NCBI GenBank assembly: GCA_002347025.1
Contig: DEAE01000031.1
Span: 1 to 44,349, forward strand
Origin: Acidobacteria bacterium UBA2990
GTDB taxonomy: Bacteria > Acidobacteriota > Vicinamibacteria > Vicinamibacterales > UBA8438
Length of the DNA: 44,349 nucleotides
Direction of reading: 5' to 3'
In this document: positions 1-8,358 of the stretch, piece after piece
How positions within the stretch are numbered: position 1 is the stretch's first letter
Layout of the letters: the number at the start of each line of letters is the position of its first letter
Position numbers and translations under genes: made by a program
The notes under the pieces: model-generated
The model's input: only the letters and a program-made list of their open reading frames with translations
What the model was told of the DNA's origin: nothing
The model's database searches: none

Positions 1-522
1 CTTCGCCTTCCGAGGAGCTGCCTTTGTAGTCGCAGCGATGCCCGCGGCGTTCATTACCTCGCCAGTTGGCTTGGACTTACCCCCACCTCGCCGAGTCGAG
101 CGATAGGCCAACGTGAACCTGATCTGCTCGCCCACCGGGTGGTAACTCCAAATCTCCGTAACAGAAGCTCCATTTTGTTCGCACAAACGCTTGGCAACAT
201 CAGAAGTTCCTGCCGGAACATACAGGTAGAAGGCCCCTCTAACCTTCGCGAAAGGGCCCCATTCAGCCATGGCCTCAAGGCGATTAACCGATTCTGCTGT
301 CTCGACCTCGATAATTCCGTGTAACCGCCGCGGACTTCCTGTGTTGACGAGGACTAGGTCAGGATAAAGCTCTCCACCACGGGTTTTAACACCTGTCGGC
401 TCAGGCTCATCTCCAACGTTGGTGTAGACTGAGTAACGCCGACGGAGTCGCCCCTGAAGTAAGCGAATCACGCGGTCGTGCTCGATTTGTTCACGAATTG
501 GCCGTAACACTACCGGACTCAC
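1..522 (-). CDS. PD-(D/E)XK nuclease-like protein, C-terminus cut by window edge
   Basis: An open frame of 174 codons reads leftward from a GTG at 522 and leaves the window without a stop. A GAGGG-type ribosome binding site lies about 8 bases upstream of the GTG. The protein begins MSPVVLRPIREQIEHDRVI. Its core holds a P-D-L-V-L-V strand and then I-I-E-V-E-T, the spacing of the Asp and Glu pair in PD-(D/E)XK nuclease-like folds. The usual Lys after the Glu is replaced (E-V-E-T), so cleavage activity is uncertain. The visible end is rich in Ala, Lys and Arg (A-A-T-T-K-A-A-P-R-K-A-K), which suggests nucleic-acid contact. Genes of this look are usually called hypothetical in Acidobacteriota. The fold is inferred from the motif alone. 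Confidence 0.7.
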   Translation of the reverse strand, partial: MSPVVLRPIREQIEHDRVIRLLQGRLRRRYSVYTNVGDEPEPTGVKTRGGELYPDLVLVNTGSPRRLHGIIEVETAESVNRLEAMAEWGPFAKVRGAFYLYVPAGTSDVAKRLCEQNGASVTEIWSYHPVGEQIRFTLAYRSTRRGGGKSKPTGEVMNAAGIAATTKAAPRKAK

Positions 523-884
523 AAAGCATCCCTCGGTTTTAAACCCTATTCAGGCATTCTGACTAAACAATAATCGTAGCCACTTAGGAATTCCTCTGTG
601 ACACTAGCATGAATCTCGATAGCCATTCAAACAAACGCTTCTCACGGAGCAACTTGACGGGGCTGCTTGTATGCCGGACAATCGGCCGGTCCGTGTTGGG
701 ATGAGACACTTTATCGATGATCCAGTGGCAGGATAGCACCAAGCTTTCAACACCAGAAGACATTAAAGCGATATGGTTACTCAATGGCCTTCCGGGAAGG
801 CGAAGTGTCCAATTAGGTCTAGGTCCTGCCCTGCAGAGCCACTGACAAATCCAAGGCCGCAACCATCCTGCAGGAGCTGACCAC
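523..884. other. Intergenic region between divergent genes
   Basis: This 362-base stretch lies between the leftward nuclease-like gene and rightward hemE, so promoters for both should be here. I see no convincing -35/-10 pair, no structured RNA and no repeat. A 102-codon leftward frame (584-892) lacks family features and runs into hemE, so I do not call it a gene. Confidence 0.5.
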
Positions 885-1910
885 GTGAACAACCGCTTTA
901 TTCAGGCATGCCGCCAACAACCTGTTGACGCCACACCGGTCTGGTTCATGCGCCAAGCCGGCAGATACATGAGTGCCTACCGAAAAATCCGAGCCAAACA
1001 CAGCCTTCTTGACATCTGCCGCGCGCCAGAGCTTGCTGTCGAGGTCACTCTTCAGCCCGTCGACGCTATCGCAGTCGACGCAGCCATCCTATTCTCTGAC
1101 TTGCTACTACCTCTCGTTCCAATGGGAATCCCTTTTGACTTCCAACAGGGGGAGGGCCCTGTTATCCACGAACCCATTCGGTCGACCGCCCACATCAAGC
1201 AGCTCCACAAATTCGACCCTCGTGAGGACCTAGCCCACGTCATGGAAACAATAAAGCTGCTAGCGTCTCCTCTGAGGGGCCGTGTCCCTTTAATTGGGTT
1301 TGCTGGTGCTCCTTTCACCCTAGCCTCTTATGCGATCGAGGGAGGGTCCTCCAGGAACTACGCCCACACAAAAGCTCTAATGTACGAGCACCCTAAAGCC
1401 TGGCATCAACTAGCGGATCTATTTGCCTCCATAGTCAGCGACTATCTAAGCGCGCAAATCGAAGCAGGAGTCCAAGCTGTTCAACTGTTTGATTCCTGGG
1501 TAGGCGCCCTATCGCCACAGGATTACTCTGAGTTTGCACTTCCCCACACTCGGAAAATCTTTGAAAACCTAAGCAAGCATGATGTGCCCACGCTCCATTT
1601 CGGCACAGGTACAAGCACGCTTTTGCCACTAATGCGGCAAGCGGGAGGTAATGTAATAGGGCTAGATTGGCGTATTCCCTTGAACCACGGCTGGACTCTT
1701 GTGGGCTACGATCGCTCCGTCCAAGGAAATCTTGACCCAACAATGCTACTTGGCCCGACCGAGCGCATGCTCCAAGGAGCCCTTGATGTTCTCAGAAGGG
1801 CTAACGGCCGATCCGGCCACATTTTCAATGTAGGACACGGAATACTTCCAAATACGCCGCTTGAACATGTCCAACTACTCGCAGACTTCGTACATAAGCA
1901 AACGGAATGA
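885..1910 (+). CDS. hemE: Uroporphyrinogen decarboxylase
   Basis: HemE decarboxylates the four acetate side chains of uroporphyrinogen III to give coproporphyrinogen III, a cytoplasmic step of tetrapyrrole synthesis. The 341-residue length is normal for the family. The N-terminal signature T-P-V-W-F-M-R-Q-A-G-R-Y is present, with R23 and R27 in the substrate-binding RQAGRY motif. The catalytic Asp is D72 in F-S-D-L-L-L-P. Further conserved blocks are G-F-A-G-A-P-F-T-L and the C-terminal F-N-V-G-H-G-I-L-P. The start is GTG, chosen because CAGGAG lies at the right distance upstream (871-876). The oxidase gene follows 30 bases later on the same strand, so the two are probably co-transcribed. Confidence 0.97.
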   Translation: MNNRFIQACRQQPVDATPVWFMRQAGRYMSAYRKIRAKHSLLDICRAPELAVEVTLQPVDAIAVDAAILFSDLLLPLVPMGIPFDFQQGEGPVIHEPIRSTAHIKQLHKFDPREDLAHVMETIKLLASPLRGRVPLIGFAGAPFTLASYAIEGGSSRNYAHTKALMYEHPKAWHQLADLFASIVSDYLSAQIEAGVQAVQLFDSWVGALSPQDYSEFALPHTRKIFENLSKHDVPTLHFGTGTSTLLPLMRQAGGNVIGLDWRIPLNHGWTLVGYDRSVQGNLDPTMLLGPTERMLQGALDVLRRANGRSGHIFNVGHGILPNTPLEHVQLLADFVHKQTE

Positions 1911-1940
1911 CCTATTTCATTCTGCCATGCTTAGGATCTA

Positions 1941-3320
1941 ATGGCTTCTGTTGACGTTGCAGTTATCGGTGGGGGGATCTCCGGCTTGGCCGTAGCCTAC
2001 GAGTTGCATCGTCGTGGCGTGCATTTTGCCTTACTTGAAGCTACTCCCCGTTTGGGAGGGGTCATTCGAACCGACCACATCGACGGTTTCACCTTAGATG
2101 CCGGACCTGATTCCTTATTGACTCAAAAACCAGCCGGTATTCAGCTTTGTGAGGAGCTCGGCCTAGAGAACAGACTAATTTCAACTCTCGAACCCAGAAC
2201 AGCTTATGTACTCCGACAGCGATTGCACCCAATCCCAGCCGGTTCGGTGATGGGTGTCCCAAGCACCTTCATGCCTTGGGTTACCAGCTCCCTCCTGTCT
2301 CCCAGCGCTAAACTCCGCATGGCTCAGGAACTCTTTTTACCAGCGGGAAATGCAAGCCAAGAATCTGTCGGACAATTCTTTCGGCGCCGGTTTGGACAGG
2401 AAGCCGTAGATTACCTCGCCGAGCCTTTATTAGCCGGTATCCACGCCGGGGATGTCGAAACACTCTCCATCGCAGCCCTCTTCCCTAGGCTTGTCGAAGC
2501 CGAACAAAACCACGGTAGTGTGATTAGGGCCCTGCAACATCAACGGAAACGACCGGTGGTACCAAATCAGGGGATGTTTCGTTCTCTAGCTGGAGGCCTA
2601 GAGGAACTCGTGCAAACTCTAAGAATGGCAATACCGTCCGAGGCCATCCGAGTTGATTCGCCAGTCATGGCCATCATCGGCCCATCACCCTACACTCTGC
2701 AAGTCCGTTCAGCCAGGCGACTCATCGCCCGAAGTGTCATCTTGGCGACTCCGGCTCACTCCGCGGCAGGTTTAGTTAGGCACCTCGATGAACGGCTTGC
2801 AGCGCTTTGCAGGGAGATACCTTACACATCCTCTGTAACCGTCCTATTAGCCTATCCAAGATCGGCGATCAGGAGGCCAAAACCAGGTTCAGGCTTCGTG
2901 GTACCCCGGCTAGAGCCCAACATCCCACTACTCGCTGGTTCCTGGGTAACATCAAAATGGCCCGACCGAGCCCCTGAGGACTTCGTCTTGCTGAGGGGAT
3001 TCCTGGGAGACGTCCGCAACCCCGAAATTCTAGAATCCTCCGATGACGAGTTGGTCACTCGAACCCATCATACATTCGCCCAGCTGCTCGATATTAATCA
3101 GAAGCCAGTCTTGAGCCGTGTGTATAGATGGCAACAAGCCAACGCCCAGCACAACGTCGGACACATTGGGAAAATGGAAGCGATCGAGCACCGCCTGAAA
3201 CGGCTGCCTGGCGTTTTCATCACAGGTGCCGGTTTTCGAGGAACAGGAATACCCGACTGTGTGAGAGACGGGAGAAAGACAGCAGTTCAGTCCGCAGAAT
3301 GGCAGGCCGAATATGCCTAG
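1941..3320 (+). CDS. hemY: Protoporphyrinogen/coproporphyrinogen oxidase, HemY type
   Basis: This FAD enzyme removes six electrons from protoporphyrinogen IX (or coproporphyrinogen III in the coproporphyrin pathway) late in heme synthesis. The N-terminal Rossmann motif I-G-G-G-I-S-G-L covers residues 9-16, and E33 (L-L-E-A) sits where the FAD ribose is bound. The block R-L-G-G-V-I-R-T and the C-terminal FAD block F-I-T-G-A-G-F-R-G-T-G-I-P-D are typical of the HemY/PPOX group. At 459 residues it has the usual size. It lies 30 bases after hemE and is likely in the same transcript. No ferrochelatase gene lies between or after them here. Sequence alone does not decide between the protoporphyrin and coproporphyrin substrates. 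Confidence 0.93.
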   Translation: MASVDVAVIGGGISGLAVAYELHRRGVHFALLEATPRLGGVIRTDHIDGFTLDAGPDSLLTQKPAGIQLCEELGLENRLISTLEPRTAYVLRQRLHPIPAGSVMGVPSTFMPWVTSSLLSPSAKLRMAQELFLPAGNASQESVGQFFRRRFGQEAVDYLAEPLLAGIHAGDVETLSIAALFPRLVEAEQNHGSVIRALQHQRKRPVVPNQGMFRSLAGGLEELVQTLRMAIPSEAIRVDSPVMAIIGPSPYTLQVRSARRLIARSVILATPAHSAAGLVRHLDERLAALCREIPYTSSVTVLLAYPRSAIRRPKPGSGFVVPRLEPNIPLLAGSWVTSKWPDRAPEDFVLLRGFLGDVRNPEILESSDDELVTRTHHTFAQLLDINQKPVLSRVYRWQQANAQHNVGHIGKMEAIEHRLKRLPGVFITGAGFRGTGIPDCVRDGRKTAVQSAEWQAEYA

Positions 3321-3362
3321 GCTCGGCCGGCACCTCATGTCAAGAGGTCCCAAGCGAAGGAT

Positions 3363-3641
3363 CTAGCCACCACTAGGGGCAGATGAAGCTTTCTTCGATG
3401 AAGCTTTCTTCGGTGAAGCTTTCTTCGCTGCCGCTTTCTTCTTGGCAGCCCCTTTACGCCCTCGGGAACGGGTGGGAGGAGCTGGCTCACTTGAAGGCTC
3501 GAGTTTAGCCAGCCTGATCAAGAATTTTCGGGCTGTGCCGTCGTCGAACTGAATACGAACAAAAGCATCCTCTACAGCGATGATCGAACCAAGTCCGTAG
3601 GTAGGCTCATGGACTCTTGCCCCCACGTCTAAGCGCTTCAT
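3363..3641 (-). CDS. Small Tudor/SH3-like protein with Lys-Ala-Ser tail
   Basis: The 92-residue protein has two parts. Residues 1-50 (V-H-E-P-T-Y-G-L-G-S-I, then V-R-I-Q-F-D-D-G-T-A-R-K-F) resemble small beta-barrel Tudor-like domains such as the C-terminal part of PcrA-type helicases or CarD-type proteins. Residues 60-92 are a low-complexity basic tail of repeated A-K-K-A and K-K-A-S-S units, like histone H1-type or bacterial nucleoid-protein tails. A good AAGGAAAG site precedes the ATG. It converges on the hemY homologue with a 42-base gap. A role in binding nucleic acid or RNA polymerase is inferred; no specific family is recognised. Confidence 0.8.
   Translation of the reverse strand: MKRLDVGARVHEPTYGLGSIIAVEDAFVRIQFDDGTARKFLIRLAKLEPSSEPAPPTRSRGRKGAAKKKAAAKKASPKKASSKKASSAPSGG
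3382..3441. repeat. Four tandem 15-bp units inside the Lys-rich tail
   Basis: Four consecutive 15-base units begin at 3382, 3397, 3412 and 3427. The first two are identical (GATGAAGCTTTCTTC), the third differs at one base and the fourth at four. On the minus strand each encodes five residues of the Lys/Ala/Ser tail. The unit is a multiple of three, so copy-number change by slippage would keep the frame. Confidence 0.85.
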
Positions 3642-3712
3642 ACTAAATCTTTCCTTCGATTTGTTGACATTTCTGTCGGGACCAAGGGGCGTGCAATCGA
3701 GCTAATCTCAAT

Positions 3713-3740
3713 GTTATCAAAAGTTTATCGCTTCCGTCAA
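3713..3740 (-). promoter_or_regulatory. Candidate sigma70-type promoter for the Lys-tail gene
   Basis: Read on the minus strand, TTGACG (3740-3735) is followed after 16 bases by GATAAC (3718-3713). This matches 5/6 and 4/6 of the sigma70 consensus and would give a leader of about 65 bases before the ATG at 3641. Confidence 0.4.
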
Positions 3741-4035
3741 GATAGCACCCAGACGAGATTCTCCGAACACCGAGTCAGGCGACAGAGGCCTACCGCCTCG
3801 CTCGGGACCGCACCGAACCACACGAGGCCATGTCAACGCTGATCATTATTTCCGAGGTCCTTCATTGCAAGGACCCGTTAAGTCCCCAGGCATCTCCCCT
3901 CACACCCAAAACTCCGATCCCCTCCACAATCCCTAGTGTTCGCCCGGTCAGTTCTCAAGGTGCTATCATGCTGCCAAGTCTAAAAACTGATTTCTTGTAA
4001 TCTTGCATATCAACAATACGCTGGAGTCATTCTCG
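3741..4035. other. Intergenic region upstream of the DUF2911 gene
   Basis: Together with the promoter region to its left this forms a gap of nearly 400 bases between divergent genes. I see no coding frame with family features and no stable hairpin. The upstream site GGAG at 4023-4026 belongs to the lipoprotein gene that starts at 4036. Confidence 0.4.
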
Positions 4036-4647
4036 ATGAGCTATTCGAAATCTCAACTTCTGTTCGGAATCACCATTACTGCAATGGTTGGGTGCGGAGG
4101 GGGCACCGCACTTGACCCAGAGCCTACAGAAGTATCCCCGTCACCTGATGCTCCGTCCCCGATAGAAATGTTGGGTGGCGGCGTCGCTACCCCTGTTCAC
4201 GAAGGCCAGGCCGGTAGTCCGCACGTTAAAGTTGACTGGGATGTCGATAGTGCCAGCATCTCCATCACCTATGGCCGTCCATTCTTGCGAGGTCGCACAG
4301 TCGGAGACACCGTAGAGCCTCTCGATGGCTCTGTGTGGAGGTTAGGAGCCGATGAAGCAACAACCCTCAACACGAGCAGTGACTTAATGGTCGGCTCGGC
4401 TCATGTGCCAGCAGGCGAATACACACTATGGACTCTCACAACTGGTGACACCACCGAACTCATCATTAACAATGAGACCGGCCAATGGGGCACAGCATAT
4501 GACGAGAGCAGAGACCTTGGACGCACCGCCATGACCGTCTCGACACTTGAAATTCCTGCCGACCAACTGACCCTAAGCATTGAAGACAGTCAACTACGTT
4601 TCGAATGGGGGGATATGGTTGCTTCGGTTCCCATCATGGTTCACTAA
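4036..4647 (+). CDS. DUF2911-family lipoprotein
   Basis: A 203-residue exported protein. The N-terminal hydrophobic segment ends in A-M-V-G-C, a plausible lipobox with Cys20 as the lipidated residue. A Pro/Ser-rich linker follows. The rest matches DUF2911: I-T-Y-G-R-P, then L-R-G-R-T-V-G, V-W-R-L-G-A-D-E-A-T-T, P-A-G-E-Y-T-L-W-T-L and I-I-N-N-E-T-G-Q-W-G-T. The family's function is unknown; members are secreted beta-rich proteins common in Bacteroidota and Acidobacteriota. A TTG at 4003 would extend the frame, but the ATG at 4036 has a GGAG site 9 bases upstream and places the signal sequence at the N-terminus. Confidence 0.88.
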   Translation: MSYSKSQLLFGITITAMVGCGGGTALDPEPTEVSPSPDAPSPIEMLGGGVATPVHEGQAGSPHVKVDWDVDSASISITYGRPFLRGRTVGDTVEPLDGSVWRLGADEATTLNTSSDLMVGSAHVPAGEYTLWTLTTGDTTELIINNETGQWGTAYDESRDLGRTAMTVSTLEIPADQLTLSIEDSQLRFEWGDMVASVPIMVH

Positions 4648-4938
4648 CCTCACATAGGCACCCTCCCGTATTGAGGAGGAATCTTCTATGGCAAACTTAT
4701 TTCGAATATCCCAAGATCCGGGCTCCTGACGGAATCTGCTTCGGTGTTATAGCAATCAACCATTCGGCCAGAGCAACACAGTCAGCCAGGTTACAGTTAA
4801 TTAACGACACTATTGGCCAGAAAGAAATCAACATACCCCGACTCTGCGTCGTATTCTGGCCATAGACCGGCCGTTACGCCGCGGAGGTTAAGATACAGTG
4901 CCTTTTGGAATCTCAGTTGAAGGTAACAACAGCTCAAC
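4648..4938. other. Intergenic region before tRNA-Lys
   Basis: A 291-base gap. At 4674-4680 a strong Shine-Dalgarno-like GAGGAGGA precedes an ATG at 4688, but that frame stops after 13 codons (4688-4729). An 86-codon frame across 4605-4865 overlaps the lipoprotein gene and has no family features. No clear tRNA promoter was found. Confidence 0.4.
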
Positions 4939-5013
4939 GGGCCGCTAGCTCAGTGGTAGAGCACCTGACTTTTAATCAGGGTGTCCCGCGTTCGATCCGC
5001 GGGCGGCCCACCA
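4939..5013 (+). tRNA. tRNA-Lys (anticodon TTT), CCA encoded
   Basis: A full cloverleaf can be folded by eye. The acceptor stem pairs GGGCCGC with GCGGCCC. The anticodon stem CCTGA/TCAGG encloses the loop CTTTTAA with TTT at 4971-4973. The T arm is CCGCG-TTCGATC-CGCGG. The discriminator is A5010 and CCA is encoded at 5011-5013. Confidence 0.97.
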
Positions 5014-5040
5014 TCTAAGCCACATATATATAACCACTTG

Positions 5041-5075
5041 CGGCCGTCCTGAAAACGGGCGGTCGTTGTGGTTTT
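5041..5075 (+). terminator. Rho-independent terminator after tRNA-Lys
   Basis: CGGCCGTCC (5041-5049) pairs along 9 bases, with two G-U pairs, with GGGCGGTCG (5057-5065) across a 7-base loop. A T-rich run TTGTGGTTTT follows. The position 27 bases after the CCA fits termination of the tRNA transcript. Confidence 0.75.
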
Positions 5076-5444
5076 GGGCTGCCTGGCAATTACCGGGCAA
5101 TCGGGCAAATTTTCGAGGCGCCGCAAGATATAGCTATCAAGGGTGCATAATCCTCAGCTAATTATCCCGACGATCTGTATCGCATCGCCCTCCACGTCGC
5201 GTCGCCGCGTAAGCCTCAGTTTCGTGGTGGGATCGCCTACGGTGCGATTGGTTCCCTTTATCCTCCTCCGCAATTCACCTAAATCTGGATTCACATCTAT
5301 CAATACCGGTGAGAAAGTTTAATCCTCATTTCAGAACCGTAAAGCTATTTATAATCTGTATAGTAATGGTCTAGACCATCCGGGTACTTCCGCTTTTAGG
5401 CCGCTGCGAAGAGGCACCCCAAGGTAAACCGGAGGACCAGTAAC
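5076..5444. other. Intergenic region between tRNA-Lys and the ankyrin gene
   Basis: About 370 bases with no credible gene. The stretch 5080-5120 contains three GGGCAA-like direct repeats (CCGGGCAATCGGGCAAATT) with no obvious role. The right end holds the TATAAT box noted separately. No integrase or duplicated tRNA end marks an attachment site. Confidence 0.4.
5350..5364 (+). promoter_or_regulatory. Candidate -10 elements for the ankyrin gene
   Basis: A perfect TATAAT lies at 5350-5355 and a TATAGT at 5359-5364, about 80-95 bases before the GTG start. No good -35 box is seen 16-18 bases upstream, so an activator or a weak promoter is likely if this site is used. Confidence 0.35.
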
Positions 5445-6869
5445 GTGAGCCTACAAAACTGCCTAATCTGCATCGTAGGCGCCTTGACGGTCTCTAGTCT
5501 AGGCGCCGCTTCCCAAGACACCAGACTGCTTGATGCCGCAAAATCCCCAAGCCGAGCTCAGGTAGATGCCCTGCTTGCCGAACAGGTCGACCCTAACGTC
5601 CCTCAGGCAGACGGCGCCACCGCCTTGCACTGGGCCGCTTACTGGAACGACGAGGCGATGGCCAATTCACTCATCAGCGGTGGTGCATTAGTCAACGTGG
5701 TTAATGACTTCGGAGTCACCCCGCTTTGGCTGGCCTGCCTCAATGGCAACTCAACTATGGTCAAGAACCTTCTGGACGCCGGAGCAGAGCCCAATGCCGC
5801 TCTTCCATCAGGCGAAACGCTCTTGATGACAGCTGCCCGCAGCGGTTCGGCTGAAGCCGTCAGGCTACTGGTAGCCCACGGTGCCAACTTGGACGCCCAG
5901 GAACACTCAAGAAGCCAAACAGCCCTCATGTGGGCCGTCGCCCAGCGTCATCCAGAAGTCGTAAAAACATTGGTTGACCTAGGAGCTGATATTCACATCC
6001 GTTCAGCTTCTCGACCCAGACGAATCCACACAAGAACCGCAGGTTTCAACCCGTCTGGTGTAATCGATGTTATCCAAGGAGGCTTTACTCCTCTGTTGTT
6101 TGCTGCCAGGTCTGGCGACATTGAATCAGCAGCATATTTAGTCGCAGAAGGTGCCGACGTGAACGACACGTCCTTCAGTGGAACTAGCGCCCTTGTCATA
6201 GCGGCCCATAGCGGCCACACCCGACTCGCTGTATTCTTGCTAAGGCAAGGTGCCGATGCAAACGCTAGCGATGCTGGTTACTCAGCTTTGCATACCGCAA
6301 CACTACGGGGCGACCAACTACTCGTTAAGGAACTCCTCTCCCAGGGAGCCAACCCAGACAGTGTGATCGAGAGAGGGAGCCCAGGCCGACGCAATAGCCC
6401 GGATTACGTGCTCGAACATGATGTGATAGGCGCGACGGCCTATTGGCTGGCCGCCCAGTGGGCCGAACCAGAAATTATGCGAAACCTAGCCAATCACGGC
6501 ACAGATACACACATGGTTATGCCAGACGGGACCACTCCACTGATAGCGGCTATACGAGCCAGACGGCGTTCCGAACCCGGCCTCACCTCAAACCAGACCG
6601 AAAACGAAAGTCTTATCCTTGACGCCGCCAGTGTGGCCATCGCAGAAGGTGCAGACCTGAATGCATCTGATGAGACAGGAAATACTGCCCTCCACATCGC
6701 GGCCTCCCGTCGACTCGACGCCGTTATCCAATTACTGGTAGACAACGGTGCGGACCTCGATATAGAAAACGACGAAAATCAGACACCCCTAACTCTAGCG
6801 AATGGACCGGATAGCGCCGAGAACAGCACGATCGAACTTCTACGGACACTCGGAGAAATTACCCACTAG
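5445..6869 (+). CDS. Exported ankyrin-repeat protein
   Basis: A 474-residue protein with a Sec-type signal peptide (about residues 1-23, ending L-G-A-A-S-Q), followed by roughly ten ankyrin repeats. Typical units read D-G-A-T-A-L-H-W-A-A, F-G-V-T-P-L-W-L-A, G-G-F-T-P-L-L-F-A-A and T-G-N-T-A-L-H-I-A-A, each followed by L-L/V-x-x-G-A-x-x-N-type turns. Non-repeat insertions lie near residues 183-205, 305-325 and 368-385. Ankyrin repeats are protein-binding scaffolds; export places the partner in the envelope. The start is GTG, with GGAGG 9 bases upstream. It is a paralogue of the ankyrin protein at 32075-33652 and converges on the DUF1552/DUF1592 operon. Confidence 0.92.
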   Translation: MSLQNCLICIVGALTVSSLGAASQDTRLLDAAKSPSRAQVDALLAEQVDPNVPQADGATALHWAAYWNDEAMANSLISGGALVNVVNDFGVTPLWLACLNGNSTMVKNLLDAGAEPNAALPSGETLLMTAARSGSAEAVRLLVAHGANLDAQEHSRSQTALMWAVAQRHPEVVKTLVDLGADIHIRSASRPRRIHTRTAGFNPSGVIDVIQGGFTPLLFAARSGDIESAAYLVAEGADVNDTSFSGTSALVIAAHSGHTRLAVFLLRQGADANASDAGYSALHTATLRGDQLLVKELLSQGANPDSVIERGSPGRRNSPDYVLEHDVIGATAYWLAAQWAEPEIMRNLANHGTDTHMVMPDGTTPLIAAIRARRRSEPGLTSNQTENESLILDAASVAIAEGADLNASDETGNTALHIAASRRLDAVIQLLVDNGADLDIENDENQTPLTLANGPDSAENSTIELLRTLGEITH

Positions 6870-6955
6870 GAGACTGCGGGAAGAACAAAAAGGGCCTCGG
6901 CGACCTATAACTACCTTGCTAGACTCTGAGGATAAAACCCACCAACGTGCCTAGC

Positions 6956-8290
6956 CTAGACCCCCGGCAACGGCTCTAAAGGTAACCGGCCATCGCTCTC
7001 CCCGATCTTGTTCACTGGCACTCCAAGCTTGGTCATCAACGATACCAAGAGATTGGGCATCAACGGGTCATCCGGATAACTAAGATGACGCCCACCCTTC
7101 AGCTGCCCACCACACCCACCTAGCAACAGAACTGGCAGGTCAAGGGGGCTATGCGAGTTACTGTCCGACATACCACCGCCATACAAAATCAACATGTTGT
7201 CAAGAAGCGTGCCATCACCATCCGCAGTAGACCCTAGTTTCGCCAGATACTCGGCGAATAGAGATACGTGGTAGGTATTGATCTTTGACATCAGAGCAAT
7301 CTTCTCAGGATTGTATTCATGATGTGACAGTGGGTGGTGCGCATCCGGCACACCGATATCAGTGTAGGTCCTAGAGCTCACCTCTCGGCCAAGCATAAAA
7401 CTACTCACTCGCGTCAAATCCACCTGATGTGCCAATACTTGCAGATCGAACATCATCCTTACGTGCTCAGCGAAAGTTGCAGGAATACCCTCCGGCTGCT
7501 CAACCGACGGCACCTCATAGCTTTCCCGCTCTTCAGCCCTTTGAATTCGCCGTTCAATATCTCGAACCCCTTCTAGATATTCATCAATCTTCAGGCTATC
7601 ACCAGGCCCGATCTCCCGTCGAAGTTCTGCAACCTTATGGGTTACTGAATCAAGAATCGACCGGTCACGCTTCATGCGCTGGCGCCTCGTCTCTGGGTCG
7701 GTGCTACCACTGTCGCCGAACATTTGCTCAAACACCAGTCGCGGATCATTCTCCATCGGAAGAGGCGTCGTTCGGCTACGCCAACAGATCGTGTTGGTAT
7801 AGACACAACTATGTCCTCCACTGCATTGGCCAGCGTTAGCCCTACTATCAATGGCAAGCTGCAGCGAGGCCAATTCCGTCTCCCGACCATACTCCCTCGC
7901 CAAAAGCTGGTCCATCGAGATACCCGCAACCGGAGCGGTCTCGCCAGCCACCCCAGCCGCGCCAGTTAGAAAAGTTGTGGAAGCGCCGGCATGGGCGGGT
8001 GTCCAATACCCCCTAAGTCCAGACACCACGGTCATTTGATTCTTGAAGTCCTCCAGCGGGTGCAGGATCGGTGTCAACTCAAAGCCAATCCCCTCCTCTA
8101 CCGGCGTCCAATACTCCATAGCGATGCCATTGGGCACATAAACCGCTCCAAAACGCTTTTTCGGGCTGGCAGCAGTTTTCGATAATGCCGACAGTGCGGG
8201 TACCATCGCATCCAGAAGTGGCAGGGCTAACGCTGTACCCACCCCACGTAACACAGTCCGCCGTGACAGCGCCCTTTTGAAGATAGTCAT
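6956..8290 (-). CDS. DUF1552 protein with Tat signal
   Basis: A 444-residue DUF1552-family protein. The N-terminus has a twin-arginine motif (S-R-R-T-V-L-R-G) followed by a hydrophobic stretch, so folded export by Tat is expected. Family features include F-G-A-V-Y-V-P-N-G-I, the block A-G-Q-C-S-G-G-H-S-C-V-Y-T-N-T-I-C-W, and L-I-L-Y-G-G-G-M-S-D-S-N-S-H near the C-terminus, like sulfatase/alkaline phosphatase-type folds. The biochemical role is unknown. The gene follows the DUF1592 gene on the same strand after 68 bases, the usual arrangement in Planctomycetota and Acidobacteriota. A TTG three codons upstream (8299) is possible, but the ATG at 8290 sits 9 bases after GAGAG. Confidence 0.92.
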   Translation of the reverse strand: MTIFKRALSRRTVLRGVGTALALPLLDAMVPALSALSKTAASPKKRFGAVYVPNGIAMEYWTPVEEGIGFELTPILHPLEDFKNQMTVVSGLRGYWTPAHAGASTTFLTGAAGVAGETAPVAGISMDQLLAREYGRETELASLQLAIDSRANAGQCSGGHSCVYTNTICWRSRTTPLPMENDPRLVFEQMFGDSGSTDPETRRQRMKRDRSILDSVTHKVAELRREIGPGDSLKIDEYLEGVRDIERRIQRAEERESYEVPSVEQPEGIPATFAEHVRMMFDLQVLAHQVDLTRVSSFMLGREVSSRTYTDIGVPDAHHPLSHHEYNPEKIALMSKINTYHVSLFAEYLAKLGSTADGDGTLLDNMLILYGGGMSDSNSHSPLDLPVLLLGGCGGQLKGGRHLSYPDDPLMPNLLVSLMTKLGVPVNKIGESDGRLPLEPLPGV

Positions 8291-8358
8291 TGGATTCAAC
8301 TCTCAATACCCGTCAAGAAAATTAACCTCGGATAAACCCTCCGCCCAAACAAAGCCAC

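Noticed and set aside
584..892. 102-codon leftward frame before hemE
   Set aside because: It lacks any family feature, has no ribosome binding site and runs into the hemE start.
4688..4729. 13-codon frame behind a strong GAGGAGGA site
   Set aside because: It is too short and has no neighbour it could lead; the site may be chance.
4605..4865. 86-codon frame after the DUF2911 gene
   Set aside because: It overlaps the lipoprotein gene in another frame and shows no domain or signal features.
5080..5120. GGGCAA repeats after tRNA-Lys as an attachment site
   Set aside because: No integrase and no copy of the tRNA 3' end is present nearby, so integration is unsupported.
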